Below are positions 50,775-60,500 of a stretch of 64,000 nucleotides of DNA, one piece after another. How positions within the stretch are numbered: the first letter of the stretch is position 1; each line of letters begins with the position of its first letter. The notes beneath the pieces are model-generated. The model saw nothing but the letters and a program-made list of their open reading frames with translations. It was not told the DNA's origin and ran no database searches. This DNA is from Chitinophaga chungangae (GTDB lineage Bacteria; Bacteroidota; Bacteroidia; Chitinophagales; Chitinophagaceae): assembly GCF_017742215.1 (NCBI RefSeq), contig NZ_JAGHKP010000003.1:1174308-1238307 (forward strand). Direction: 5' to 3'. Position numbers and translations under genes: made by a program.

Positions 50775-50932
50775 ACACTAAACTAATATTTTTTTATGCG
50801 CTGTTCTTCACCGGACAATGAATGTGCATAATCGGACATAAAATAAAATATAATCATGCGTATCCCATTCATTTTTACAATATGCCACCACTGGCATTCC
50901 CTTTGAAAAGTGGAAATCATTAATTTAACCGC

Positions 50933-53308
50933 ATGATCCGCAACTATCTTCTGCTTGCTTACCGCAACATCGTGAAACATAAACTGTTTACGGCCATCAA
51001 CCTGGTCGGTCTTGCCATGAGCATGAGCCTTTGTATGATGGTGATCCTCCATGTAGCGGATTATCTTTCTTACGACCGTTTTCATCCGCATCCGGCGCGC
51101 ACGTACAGGCTGCTGACGGAATTGCGCAACCCCGAAGGCCAGGGATTTCTTTTCGCCAGTTCGCCGCTGCCACTGAAAGGCGCTGTACTGGCGGATAGTA
51201 CGCTGGTGGCGGACGCAGTGAGCCTCTACCCCGCCCTTCGCGGCAATGTGCGCAGCGGCGACCGTTCACTGCCGATTTACGGCGCATTCACCACGCCGTC
51301 GTTCTTCAAAGTATTCGGTTTCCGCCTGGCCAAAGGCAACGAAATCACGGCGCTGACGCAGCCCAACGGCATCGTGCTGTCGCACAACGCGGCGCTGCGG
51401 TATTTCGGACATACGGACGCGCGGGGCAAAACGCTGGACGTTGCGCCCCTCGGCACTTTCATCGTAACCGGCGTGCTGGAGCAGTCGGCGTCCAAATCGC
51501 ATATCGATTTTGAAGCCTATGCATCGGCTTCCGCGGTGCCGCAACTGGAGAAAAACAAACTGCTGGCGGAAAAATCAGGGCAGTGGAACACCTGGGGCGA
51601 TGCATACACCTACGTGCTGCTGCAGCCTGGGGCGGAAAAAGCGCAATTGCAGGCTTCGCTGGACAGGCTGGCGCGAACGCTTTTCAACGATCCCAAACAG
51701 GGCAGCATCGCGTTTCTCCTGCAGCCGCTCCACCACATCACGCCCAGCTGGGAAGAAACGAACAACAACATCGGCAACGGCCAGAGCTGGGGCAAAGTGG
51801 GCGCCGAGATCGGCCTGGGGCTGATCATCCTCATTTCCGCCTGTTTTAACTACACCAACCTGTCCATCGCCCGTTCGCTGTCCCGCGCGAAAGAAGTGGG
51901 CATCCGCAAAGTGGCCGGGGCTTCGCGGCTGCAGGTGTTCGGGCAGTACGTCATCGAAGCGGTGATCATCACCTTTCTCGCGCTGGGCCTCGGTTACATT
52001 ATGCTCGCGGCCGCGCAGCACAACAATCTTTTTAACGCCAATACCGGCGTGGTCAACGAATTGCTGCAGTGGAAGATATTGCTGGCCTTCGTAGTGTTCA
52101 GCGTCTTTACCGGCCTGCTCGCCGGCACGCTGCCCGCCTGGATACTTTCCGCCTTTAATCCCGCCGAAGTATTAAAACGCCTGCCTTCCCACCGCGTGTT
52201 CGGCAGGATGGGACTGCGTAAAAGCCTGCTGGTGTTCCAGCTGGCGCTGTCGCTTCTTATCACCGTATTCCTCTTCGCATTCTACCGCCAGTTTTCGTAC
52301 CTGGCCGATGCCAACAAGGGTTACCGCCCGGAAGGCGTGTTCACCGTGCACCTGCAGGGGCATGCGGATAACCTGCTGCGGCAGGAGCTGGCTTTGCTGG
52401 CCGGCGTGGAAGCGGTGTCGGGTGTTTCATACGACTTTAAAAAATATTTGGGAGACCGGCTTTCCGCGAAAAGCGACCGCTCCAAAGAAGCCGCTTCCAT
52501 CGAATATTTTAACGCAGACGAGAACCTGTTAAATGTCATGGAGCTGCGGCTTGCAGCGGGGCACAACTTCCAGGCGGGGCAAACCGGCCAGCTGCTGATC
52601 AATGAAAAAGCGGCTACAAGCCTGGGATTTGCGGATGCCGCCAGCGCGGCGGGGCAACTGGTACGGCTAAACGATACCACGACCGCTACGGTTGCCGGCG
52701 TGCTGAAGGATTTTAATTACCAGCACCTGGGCCAGCCCATCAGGCCGATGGCCGTGGTGGCCAACGGCGGCGGCTACACGCTGTTGCAGGTGAAGGCGAA
52801 CGTGGCCGATCCTTCGCAGTTCGGGAAACGCGTAAAGGCGGTATGGGCGAAGCTTTACCCGGGGGAAACGTTCCGCGGCGAATGGCTGGCGGAAGAGCTG
52901 TACCGTAATCAGAAACAGGCGGACAGCGTTTCCTTCATGGGCTATATTTCCATCATGACCGTGCTGATCGCGGTGATGGGGCTGCTGGCGATGGTGGTGT
53001 ATTCCACCGCGCTGCGCAAAAAAGAGATCGGCGTGCGCAAAGTGATGGGCGCCGACGTGAAAAGCCTCGTGCTGCTGCTTTCCAAAGGTTTCCTGAAACT
53101 GATCGCGATCGCGGGTTTCATCGCTTTGCCGTTGGGATGGATGGCCGGGAATATTTTCCTCAACAATTTCCCTTACCGCATCGATTTTGGTTTCGGCAGC
53201 CTGATGGCCTGTTTTGCCGCCGTGCTGGCAGTGTGCCTGCTGGCGATCGTTTCGCAGACCTGGAGGGCGGCCAATGCCGATCCTACGGATAGTTTGCGGA
53301 ATGAATGA
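50933..53308 (+). CDS. FtsX-family ABC transporter permease with two permease units
   Basis: 791 residues in the double FtsX/MacB-PCD plan. Start: MIRNYLLLAYRNIVKHKLFT, helix 1, a long external domain (about 45-280), three helices (280-400: GLGLIILISACFNYTNLSIARSLSRAKEVGIRKVAGAS), then a second unit with helix (KSLLVFQLALSLLITVFLF), a second external domain and three helices (MTVLIAVMGLLAMVVYSTALRKKEIGVRKVMGA). The RAKEVGIRKVAGAS and RKKEIGVRKVMGA segments are the FtsX coupling motifs. These proteins pair with an ATPase to act on lipoproteins or antibiotics mechanically; no ATPase gene adjoins. Ends at a shared terminator. Confidence 0.93.
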   Translation: MIRNYLLLAYRNIVKHKLFTAINLVGLAMSMSLCMMVILHVADYLSYDRFHPHPARTYRLLTELRNPEGQGFLFASSPLPLKGAVLADSTLVADAVSLYPALRGNVRSGDRSLPIYGAFTTPSFFKVFGFRLAKGNEITALTQPNGIVLSHNAALRYFGHTDARGKTLDVAPLGTFIVTGVLEQSASKSHIDFEAYASASAVPQLEKNKLLAEKSGQWNTWGDAYTYVLLQPGAEKAQLQASLDRLARTLFNDPKQGSIAFLLQPLHHITPSWEETNNNIGNGQSWGKVGAEIGLGLIILISACFNYTNLSIARSLSRAKEVGIRKVAGASRLQVFGQYVIEAVIITFLALGLGYIMLAAAQHNNLFNANTGVVNELLQWKILLAFVVFSVFTGLLAGTLPAWILSAFNPAEVLKRLPSHRVFGRMGLRKSLLVFQLALSLLITVFLFAFYRQFSYLADANKGYRPEGVFTVHLQGHADNLLRQELALLAGVEAVSGVSYDFKKYLGDRLSAKSDRSKEAASIEYFNADENLLNVMELRLAAGHNFQAGQTGQLLINEKAATSLGFADAASAAGQLVRLNDTTTATVAGVLKDFNYQHLGQPIRPMAVVANGGGYTLLQVKANVADPSQFGKRVKAVWAKLYPGETFRGEWLAEELYRNQKQADSVSFMGYISIMTVLIAVMGLLAMVVYSTALRKKEIGVRKVMGADVKSLVLLLSKGFLKLIAIAGFIALPLGWMAGNIFLNNFPYRIDFGFGSLMACFAAVLAVCLLAIVSQTWRAANADPTDSLRNE

Positions 53309-53332
53309 CCTGTTTTTTTACGGCCGTACATA

Positions 53333-53362
53333 AAAAATCCCGGCGCAATGCCGGGATTTTCT
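53333..53362. terminator. Bidirectional terminator between the FtsX permease and pyrB
   Basis: AAAATCCCGGC / GCCGGGATTTT with a 5-nt loop; A and T runs flank it on both sides. Confidence 0.88.
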
Positions 53363-53384
53363 TTTATCTGCAATAAGTTGTTGG

Positions 53385-54308
53385 TTATTCGTTCCTGCCC
53401 AGCAGGTACAGCACGGCCATGCGGGTGGCTACGCCGTTTTCCACCTGGTCGAGAATGATGCTCTGGCCGGAGTCGGCCACGTCTGAGCTAAGCTCCACGC
53501 CCCTGTTGATCGGGCCGGGGTGCATGATGACGATATCTTTTTTCAGGCTGTCCAGCAGTTTGCGGTTCACGCCGTATGCGAGGGAATATTCGCGGAGGGA
53601 AGAAAACAGCGGCATGTTCTGCCTTTCCAGCTGGATGCGGAGCACATTGGCCACGTCTGCCCATTCCAGGGTTTCGCGGATATTGTAGCTCACGTTTACG
53701 CCCAGCGCGGCGCCGATATGTTTGGGAATGAGGGTGGGCGGGCCTACAACGGTTACTTCAGCGCCCAGTTTCTTGAGGCAGTAAATATTGGAGAGCGCCA
53801 CGCGGGAATGCATAATGTCTCCGCAGATGGCGATCTTTTTGCCTTCCACGCCTCCCAGCCTTTCACGGATGGAAAATGCATCCAGCAGGGCCTGGGTGGG
53901 GTGTTCGTTGATACCGTCGCCGGCGTTCACGATGGGCACGTTGATGTGTTTGGCGAGGAAGTGCGGCGCGCCGGTGGCGGAATGGCGCATCACCACCATA
54001 TCCACTTTCATGGACAGGATGTTGTTGACCGTATCGATCAGGGTTTCGCCTTTGGATACCGAACTGCCGGACGCGGAAAAGTTCACCACATCGGCCCCGA
54101 GGCGTTTTTCGGCCAGCTCGAAGGAAATGCGCGTGCGCGTGGAGTTCTCGAAAAATACGTTAACGATGGTAGTATCCCGGAGGGTGGGCACCTTCTTGAT
54201 AGGACGTTGTAAAACTTCCTTGAATTGATCGGCGGTTTGAAAGATGAGCTCTATATCCTGACGCGTCAGATCGCGTATACCCAGCAGATGTTTAACAGAC
54301 AGTGACAT
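53385..54308 (-). CDS. pyrB: Aspartate carbamoyltransferase catalytic subunit
   Basis: 307 residues from ATG 54308 (MSLSVKHLLGIRDLTRQDIE). Carbamoyl phosphate-binding motif FFENSTRTRISFELAEKRLGAD; then MRHSATGAPHF and INEHPTQALLDAFSI; the C-terminal MHPGPINRGVEL binds aspartate. It makes carbamoyl aspartate in pyrimidine synthesis. The length and lack of a pyrI gene suggest the B. subtilis-like type without regulatory subunit. It follows pyrR by 23 bp, so regulation by the PyrR protein on RNA or DNA is likely. A TATATTTG octamer at 54318 lies so close to the start that it may be fortuitous. Confidence 0.97.
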   Translation of the reverse strand: MSLSVKHLLGIRDLTRQDIELIFQTADQFKEVLQRPIKKVPTLRDTTIVNVFFENSTRTRISFELAEKRLGADVVNFSASGSSVSKGETLIDTVNNILSMKVDMVVMRHSATGAPHFLAKHINVPIVNAGDGINEHPTQALLDAFSIRERLGGVEGKKIAICGDIMHSRVALSNIYCLKKLGAEVTVVGPPTLIPKHIGAALGVNVSYNIRETLEWADVANVLRIQLERQNMPLFSSLREYSLAYGVNRKLLDSLKKDIVIMHPGPINRGVELSSDVADSGQSIILDQVENGVATRMAVLYLLGRNE

Positions 54309-54331
54309 TCTAAGGTGCAAATATAAGAGGT

Positions 54332-54862
54332 TTAGGCAATCAACACAACTTCATCTTTACCATCCCTTTCTTTCCACAGCACTTTTACGCGCTCCGTGAT
54401 AATGGCGTCGATCGTACGGCCGGTGTAATCGGGCTGTATGGGCAGCTCCCGGCTGAAACGGCGGTCGATGAGCACGAGCAGCTCCACGGCTGCCGGCCGG
54501 CCGAAGTCCAGCAGGGCGTCCATGGCGGAGCGGATCGTCCTTCCCGTATACAATACGTCGTCTATCAGTATCACGCGTTTGTTATCTATGGAAAAATCGA
54601 TGTCGGTTTCGTTGGGCACCTGCAGCCCCTTGTTGGATTTGTAGTCGTCGCGGTAAAACGTGATGTCTACCTTCCCGTAAGGAATGTCCGTGCCCGGCAG
54701 CAACTGCTGCAGGTTGCGATAGATCCTGTCTGACAGGAAAATACCCCGGGGTTGGAGGCCGACGATCACGGTATTGCTGAAATCCAGGTGATTTTCGATC
54801 AGCTGGTGGCTTAATCTCTCAATTGTAATTGCTAATTGCCGGTCTGTAAGAATCGATTTCAA
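54332..54862 (-). CDS. pyrR: Bifunctional pyrimidine operon regulator / uracil phosphoribosyltransferase
   Basis: 176 residues. The PRPP-binding motif is VILIDDVLYTGRTIRSAMDAL; GLQPRGIFLSDRI and DITFYRDD are PyrR-typical. PyrR binds RNA leaders of pyr operons when UMP or UTP is high and also has weak uracil phosphoribosyltransferase activity. It is the first gene of the pyrR-pyrB operon. I did not find a convincing attenuator with a PyrR-binding loop upstream or in the 23-bp gap, so control may act on other loci or by another mechanism. Confidence 0.95.
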   Translation of the reverse strand: MKSILTDRQLAITIERLSHQLIENHLDFSNTVIVGLQPRGIFLSDRIYRNLQQLLPGTDIPYGKVDITFYRDDYKSNKGLQVPNETDIDFSIDNKRVILIDDVLYTGRTIRSAMDALLDFGRPAAVELLVLIDRRFSRELPIQPDYTGRTIDAIITERVKVLWKERDGKDEVVLIA

Positions 54863-54885
54863 AACAAAGGGTATTTAATAAAGGT

Positions 54886-54893
54886 CAAAAATA
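54886..54893 (-). promoter_or_regulatory. -7 box of the pyrR-pyrB promoter
   Basis: On the minus strand TATTTTTG fits TAnnTTTG, about 24 bp upstream of ATG 54862. Confidence 0.45.
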
Positions 54894-54903
54894 AGGATTA
54901 ATG

Positions 54904-54911
54904 TAATTTTG
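54904..54911 (+). promoter_or_regulatory. -7 box of the peroxiredoxin promoter
   Basis: TAATTTTG fits TAnnTTTG, 20 bp upstream of ATG 54932. It is divergent from the pyrR box with 10 bp between. Confidence 0.5.
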
Positions 54912-54931
54912 AGCATATAATCATTCTGATC

Positions 54932-55450
54932 ATGAAATTCCTTCAAACCATGCTGATCACATTGAGCCTTTTCGGCTTTGGCAACCAGGCCAAATCACAG
55001 ATCGCCACCGGCGCCGTTGTGCCCGACTTTTCGCTGCAGGACCAGAACGGGCAGACCTTCAAACTGTCTTCCGCGCTGGCGAAAGGCCCGGTGGTTGTGT
55101 ATTTTTACCCGAAAGACGATACGCCGGGCTGCACCAAGGAAGCCTGTTCTTTCCGCGATTCTTTCGCCGAATTCCAGGACGCGGGCGTACAGGTGGTGGG
55201 CATCAGTTCAGACGACGTGGATTCCCACAAGAAGTTCGCAGAAAAATACCACCTCCCCTTCACCCTGTTGAGCGATACCAAAGGCGAAGTGCGCAAGCTG
55301 TTCGGTGTGCCCAAAACCATGATGATGCCGGGCCGCGTTACGTATGTGCTTGACAGTAAAGGCAAAGTGGTGCATCAGTTCAATTCCATGACGCAGGCCA
55401 CCCAGCACGTGGAAGAAGCGATGGAAGCCATCAAAAAACTGAAAGCGTAA
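54932..55450 (+). CDS. Exported peroxiredoxin of the PrxQ/BCP type
   Basis: 172 residues with a signal peptide (MKFLQTMLITLSLFGFGNQAKS). The thioredoxin fold carries the peroxidatic Cys67 in DDTPGCTKEACSFRD and a resolving Cys72 five residues on, the atypical two-cysteine PrxQ pattern; then GISSDDVDSHKKFAEKYHLPFTLLSD and PGRVTYVLDSKG. It reduces hydrogen peroxide and organic hydroperoxides outside the cytoplasm; the exported location differs from E. coli Bcp. Monocistronic with a hairpin after the stop. Confidence 0.93.
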   Translation: MKFLQTMLITLSLFGFGNQAKSQIATGAVVPDFSLQDQNGQTFKLSSALAKGPVVVYFYPKDDTPGCTKEACSFRDSFAEFQDAGVQVVGISSDDVDSHKKFAEKYHLPFTLLSDTKGEVRKLFGVPKTMMMPGRVTYVLDSKGKVVHQFNSMTQATQHVEEAMEAIKKLKA

Positions 55451-55454
55451 ATAT

Positions 55455-55495
55455 CATATCCGCCGGGTGTTTCTAAAAAACGCCCGGCGGATATG
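55455..55495 (+). terminator. Large hairpin downstream of the peroxiredoxin gene
   Basis: CATATCCGCCGGGTG / CGCCCGGCGGATATG, 14 of 15 positions paired, with an 11-nt A-rich loop. A T-poor tail makes it more a stabilising or bidirectional hairpin than a textbook terminator. Confidence 0.55.
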
Positions 55496-55727
55496 TTGCT
55501 TCAGATTTCCTTCAGCTTTGATTCAAAGTTCAGGGCGGGCTATGCTTACAATTTCCTGCCCGGCCGGAACCTGATGAAATATTACCCATTTCGACCGCCG
55601 GTCAAGTCCGCCTCAACTCCGTCTTCGCTGTATCTCTCCTTCTTTTCTCTAAAGGATTTCAGGGTGATTACCGTTACATTTCCCATGCGAAAGCAAAATA
55701 CTATCATAAAGTTGGGATAGTTTCAAA

Positions 55728-55755
55728 AATAAAAGGCCAGCCAAACGGCCAGCCT
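55728..55755 (-). terminator. Probable terminator of the SusCD operon
   Basis: AAAGGC-ca-GCC-AAAC-GGC-ca-GCCTTT folds into a stem with an internal loop; on the minus strand TTTTATTTTT follows. It lies 35 bp past the SusD stop. Confidence 0.6.
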
Positions 55756-55789
55756 TTGTTGTCACAATTCACAATCATTATACTAAAAA

Positions 55790-57583
55790 TCAGTTGATCC
55801 AGTCGGGGTTTTGCCGGAGATTGCCGTTCATCTGCACTTCCTGCTCGGGAATGGCCCAGTTGTACAGGTAATCGCCGCTCCAGAGGTACGGTATGTTCAC
55901 GTTGCCCCAGATCTCCTTCACCCCGTTGCCCGTGTAGAATACCGTTTCTTTCCACGTTTTCCAGCGCATTTCATCAAAAAAGCTGATGCCCTCGTTCGGG
56001 AACTCCGCTCTTCTTTCGTGACGGATGCGTTGCCGCATATCGTCCTGCCCGGTTACCGTGGTGGCCGGGGAAGAATTCAGCAGGCCCACGCCGGCGCGTT
56101 GCCTTACTTCATTCACCAGGGGAACCGCTTCGTCGGTTTTGCCCTGTTCGTTGAGCGCTTCAGCCCACATCAGCAGTACGTCCGCAAAACGGATCAGCGG
56201 AAAGTCCGTCGGGCCGGTGGTGCGGTCGGGCAGCTCGGTACTGCCGAGGTATACGAACTTGCGGTGCAGGTAATAGAAAAACGTGCGCGTGTCTGTCGTT
56301 AGGTCCAGTGTAGGCAGGTTTTCGTTGCGGTGCGGCCAGCGGTAGGTGAATACGCGGTCTGCCCCTTCGATCTGCCTGCCGAGATAAGTGGAATACGGCG
56401 TGATCACGTTCGCGGTCAGGCGCGGGTCGCGGCCGGCATACGCCTGTGCGATGCGCTGTTCGTTGCCGTCAGGCAGGTACGCGTCCATGTTCACACCCCT
56501 GTTTTTCGCGGCGGTGATCTCCGCTGCGGTGAGGTTGTTGCGGAAAAAATATACTTCGCGCTGTTTGGCGGGCATGGCGTTGTAGCCGGGTATTACGGCG
56601 TCCCAGTCAAAGGGGCTGCCGTCCGCATTTTCGTACCTGTCCACCAGATCCGGGTGCACCATGTAAGAGTTCCAGCAGGAGCCGAAAGAGGAGCGCGTGC
56701 CGGTGTAGAACTGCGTGGTGGAACCAAAGCCCGGCACGTTGTTGTACTGGATGGAAAAGATCATTTCATCGCTTTGTTCATTGGCCGGGCGGAACAGTTC
56801 GTAATAGTTGCCGAAAAGCGAATAACCCGCTTCGCGCACTTTCTGGAAATCGGCCGCGGCCAGCGCCCATTGTTCCAGGTACATATAGGCTTTGCCGCGA
56901 AGCGCGTAGGCCGCGCCTTTTGTAGCATGACCGAAAGCCGCGTTGCCTTTGGCATATTTCATCGGCAGCTCCGGCTCGTTGATGGCGTCCGTCAGGTCTT
57001 GCACCACCACATCCCAAACCGCCTGCTCGGTCTCGCGGCCGCGGTTCATCTGGTCTACGGGCACCGGTTCGAGATACACGGGCACGCCTTTCCAGAGCTG
57101 GTTCAGGCGCATGTAAAAATATGCGCGCATGAATTTCATTTCCGCCACATAACGGGCCTTTTTCTCGGCCGGCGACGGCGATTTGGCCGGGATGCTCGTA
57201 ATAGCGTCGTTGGCGCGGTGAACGCCTTCGTACAGTTCTTTCCAGACGTTGGTGAACATGCCGTTGCCTGTCGTGGCCGTGCCTTGCAGCAATGCATCGC
57301 CGTCGCGGCCGATGCTGGTCACGAAACGGTCGTACATGTACAGCTCGCGCCCGCTGGCGCCGCCAGTGGCAATGCCCAGCCGCAGCGCATTGTACACGCC
57401 CGCCACGCCAAGGTCGGTAAGATTGTCGGTGGTCCACATGGTAGACGAGGCGATGTTGCCGGGAGGCACCGTATCGAGCAGGTCGCTTTTACAACCGCTC
57501 ATAAAACCCGCGCTGCCCGCGATCGCCAGCGCCAGTATGGATTGTTGGATATATCGTTTGGTGTTGTGTTGTTTGTTCGTCAT
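55790..57583 (-). CDS. SusD/RagB family outer-membrane lipoprotein
   Basis: 597 residues. The signal peptide ends FMSGC with lipidated Cys31. The helical TPR-like frame is typical: YVAEMKFMRAYFYMRLNQLWKGVPVYLEP (SusD signature), RGKAYMYLEQWALAAADFQKV, and the C-terminal RFADVLLMWAEALNEQGKTDEAVPLVNEVRQRAG and RHERRAEFPNEGISFFDEMRWKTW. It is the surface lid that delivers a ligand (glycan or peptide) to the SusC transporter. It lies 10 bp after susC in the same operon. No glycoside hydrolase or other enzyme follows, so the substrate is not evident. Confidence 0.96.
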   Translation of the reverse strand: MTNKQHNTKRYIQQSILALAIAGSAGFMSGCKSDLLDTVPPGNIASSTMWTTDNLTDLGVAGVYNALRLGIATGGASGRELYMYDRFVTSIGRDGDALLQGTATTGNGMFTNVWKELYEGVHRANDAITSIPAKSPSPAEKKARYVAEMKFMRAYFYMRLNQLWKGVPVYLEPVPVDQMNRGRETEQAVWDVVVQDLTDAINEPELPMKYAKGNAAFGHATKGAAYALRGKAYMYLEQWALAAADFQKVREAGYSLFGNYYELFRPANEQSDEMIFSIQYNNVPGFGSTTQFYTGTRSSFGSCWNSYMVHPDLVDRYENADGSPFDWDAVIPGYNAMPAKQREVYFFRNNLTAAEITAAKNRGVNMDAYLPDGNEQRIAQAYAGRDPRLTANVITPYSTYLGRQIEGADRVFTYRWPHRNENLPTLDLTTDTRTFFYYLHRKFVYLGSTELPDRTTGPTDFPLIRFADVLLMWAEALNEQGKTDEAVPLVNEVRQRAGVGLLNSSPATTVTGQDDMRQRIRHERRAEFPNEGISFFDEMRWKTWKETVFYTGNGVKEIWGNVNIPYLWSGDYLYNWAIPEQEVQMNGNLRQNPDWIN

Positions 57584-57593
57584 CGTAGCCGGA

Positions 57594-60500
57594 TTAAAAG
57601 TTAACGTTTAAGCCCAGTGCAAACTGCTGCATGGTCGGGTATCCCACGTTCGGCCCCAGCTCGGGGTCCAGCCCCGGGAAAGCCGTGAAGGTGAGCAGGT
57701 TCTCGCCGGTGAAATACACACGTGCCTTGGCGATCCTGAGCCGGTCTGTCCAGTGTTTCGGCAACGTATACCCGATCTGCGCATTCTTCAGTCTTACCCA
57801 CGCCGCATTGTCCATCCAGAAAATGTTCGCCGTGTTGTTGATGGCGTCGCTGTTGAATTTCAGCCGCGGGAACCTGCCGTTGATGTTGTTCCCCGGATCG
57901 TCCGGATTGTCTGCGTTGTAGTAATAATGATCGTCCGCCATACGCGTGCCGGTGGCATTGCCGTTGCGGAGAATGGAGTTGTTGTAACCTTCAGCGTTCC
58001 AGTAATACTGCATGCCCGCCATGCCGGCCAAGATCATCGATACGTCGATACCTTTGTATTCCGCGGAAAGATTCAAACCGAATATGTACTTCGGTTCCGT
58101 GCGGATGTTGGTCAGGTACTGGTCGAACGTATTGCCGTAAACACCATCTCCGTTCCTGTCTGCAAAAATGAAATCGCCGTAATACAATTGCGCCTTGCCG
58201 ACGGTATTTACCGGCGAAAAGCTGTATCCCGCGGCTTTCATCGCGTTCACCCACGCAAGGTCTTCCGGTGTGCGGATCATGCCTGTTTTGGGGCCGCCGT
58301 TCACGTTCACGCTGCCGTCCGCATTAAAATAAGAGCCGCTGCCGGCATAAAGGTCGCGGAGATAATACGTGTTGATGCCATACCCTTCCACGATACGCTC
58401 CAGCCCGCCGGACGATACGTCGCCGATATTGCTGGTGTACACGTTCTGCCCGGATGCGTTTTTGCTCCAGCCTTCTTTCAGGGTGCCTTTGTATTTGTCT
58501 ACCACGTTGTAGTTGTACGCGAAGTTGGCGCCGACGGAATAATTAAAATCGCCTTTGCTGTCGCGCCAGTTCAGCGCTACTTCCAAACCGCGGTTCAATA
58601 CGGCGGCGGTGTTGCGCGTAGGCCCCGCTTGCGTGCCCGCGGTGAGATAGATCGGCGGAACGGTCAGGATGCCGTCTGTATACCGGCTGTAGTAGTCCAT
58701 TTCCACGGAAAGGCGGTTGTGCAGCATGGTGAAGTCCAGGCCAATGTCCGTCTGCGTGGTTTCTTCCCAGCTCAGGTCAGCATTGGCGTATTTGCTTTGG
58801 GCAAGACCGATCACCGGCGCGTTGTTGAACGCATAGTTCACGCCGCCGTAAGTGGCCAGGTAATCGTAGTTGCCGATGTTGCTGTTCCCCAGCTTGCCCC
58901 ATGAAGCGCGGAGCTTGAGGTTCTGGAAAACGCTGCGGACGTTTTTGAGGAAAGGCTCTTCCGAAATACGCCAGCCCGCGGAGAACGAAGGAAACGTGCC
59001 CCAGCGGTTGTTTTCAGCGAAGCGCGAAACGCCGTCGTATCGCAGGTTCGCCTCCACCAGGTATTTCTCCTTGTACCCGTAATTCACGCGGCCGAAATAC
59101 GAACGGTATGCATAATCGTACCCGCCGCCGCTGGTAGACACCATTTCGGTGGCGGAGCTGAGCGTGGTAACGGTAGCGTCTATCAGCCCGCGTTTGGTGG
59201 CCGCCACGTCTTTGTAATGCAGCGCGTATTCGTTGTAACCCACCAGCGCGCCGATACTGTGATCTTTATTGATCACGGTGTTGTAACGCAGTACATTATC
59301 AAAAGTGAGCTTGTAGTTTTTGTTGTAGTCGAATGAAGTGGAGAGCGTATTCGGCAATCCCGCGGGCACGATGATGATGTTCTTCGAAAAGTCCCAGCGG
59401 TCCAGCGGAATGCTGTAGCTGGTGCCGTCGAACTGGTTCATCTGGTAGTTGATCTTGCTTTCGAGCTGCAGCCCTTTCCAGATGTTGAGTTTGGCGTACA
59501 CGGTGGAGTTGAAGCGGGAAGTCTGTTCGTTGCCGCCATTGCCGTACAGGTGCACCAGCAGGTTGTTCAGCCCTGCCGATTCGTCCGGCGAGGAAGGCGC
59601 GCCGAAACGCCCTTCGTACAAGGGATACAGGCCCGGCGTGGTTTGGCGCAGGAAGTTGAAAGTATTGTCCGTATTGCCTTTCTGGCGGTTCTGCAACAAG
59701 CCGAACGTTTGCGTGCCCAGTGTCAGGAAATCGTTCACTTTTACTTCCAGGTTGGCCCGCAGCTCGTAACGTTTAAGGCCGGTGTTGTACATCAGGCCCG
59801 GGTTGTTGAGGATGCGCGCGGACACGTTGTAGTTCACGTATTCACTGCCGCCCATTACGGACAGGTTATGGTTCTGCACTATATTTTTCTCGAATATCTC
59901 GCTGCCCCAGTCCGTGTTGGGGTAAGCAACGTAGTTGGGAATGCCGAATTCGTTGAGGGCATTGGGATCTTTGTTGGCTTCCGTCCATTTATCGATGCTG
60001 GCCTGCGAGTATACGGGCGACTGGCCCAGGTTTCGCGCCGCTTCGTTGTACAGGTTCATGTGCCGCACATAGTCGGAAACGAAGGTGGGCAGGTTGGTCG
60101 GTTGGGTGATGGACAATACGGAAGAATAACTCATCTGCGGCTTGCCCGTTTTGCCTTTTTTGGTGGTGATGAGAATAACGCCGTTGGCGGCCAGCGAGCC
60201 GTAGATCGATGCGGAGGCGGCGTCTTTGAGGATGGAGATGCTCTCCACGTCGTTCGGGTTCACGGCGTCCATGCTGCCGATGATGCCGTCGATGAGCACG
60301 AGCGCGTCGTTGTTGTTGAGCGTGCCCTGGCCGCGGATGCGGATGCTTGCGCCGTCGCTGCCGGGGCGACCGGAGCTTTGGCGAACGGCTACGCCTGGGG
60401 CGAGCCCTGCGAGGGAAGACGATACGTTGGTCACGGAGCGGTTCTCAATTTCTTTGCTGCTCACTGTAGCAACGGAACCGGTGAGGTCCACTTTTTTTTG

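Larger units (their letters stand above)
55451..55789. other. Intergenic region between the peroxiredoxin and SusD-like genes
   Basis: 339 bp. It opens with a long hairpin (55455-55495, listed separately) and ends with a terminator-like repeat (55728-55755). A 75-codon plus-strand frame (55493-55720) and a 34-codon minus-strand frame (55582-55686) exist, but neither resembles a known family, so I call no gene. Confidence 0.4.

Noticed and set aside
54318-54325. TATATTTG as the promoter of pyrB
   Set aside because: It is only about 10 bp before the conserved start codon, leaving almost no leader, and pyrB follows pyrR closely in one operon.
55493-55720. A 75-codon plus-strand frame and a 34-codon minus-strand frame (55582-55686) between the peroxiredoxin and SusD-like genes
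   Set aside because: Neither has a hydrophobic or domain pattern or a recognisable start signal; the first begins inside a hairpin.
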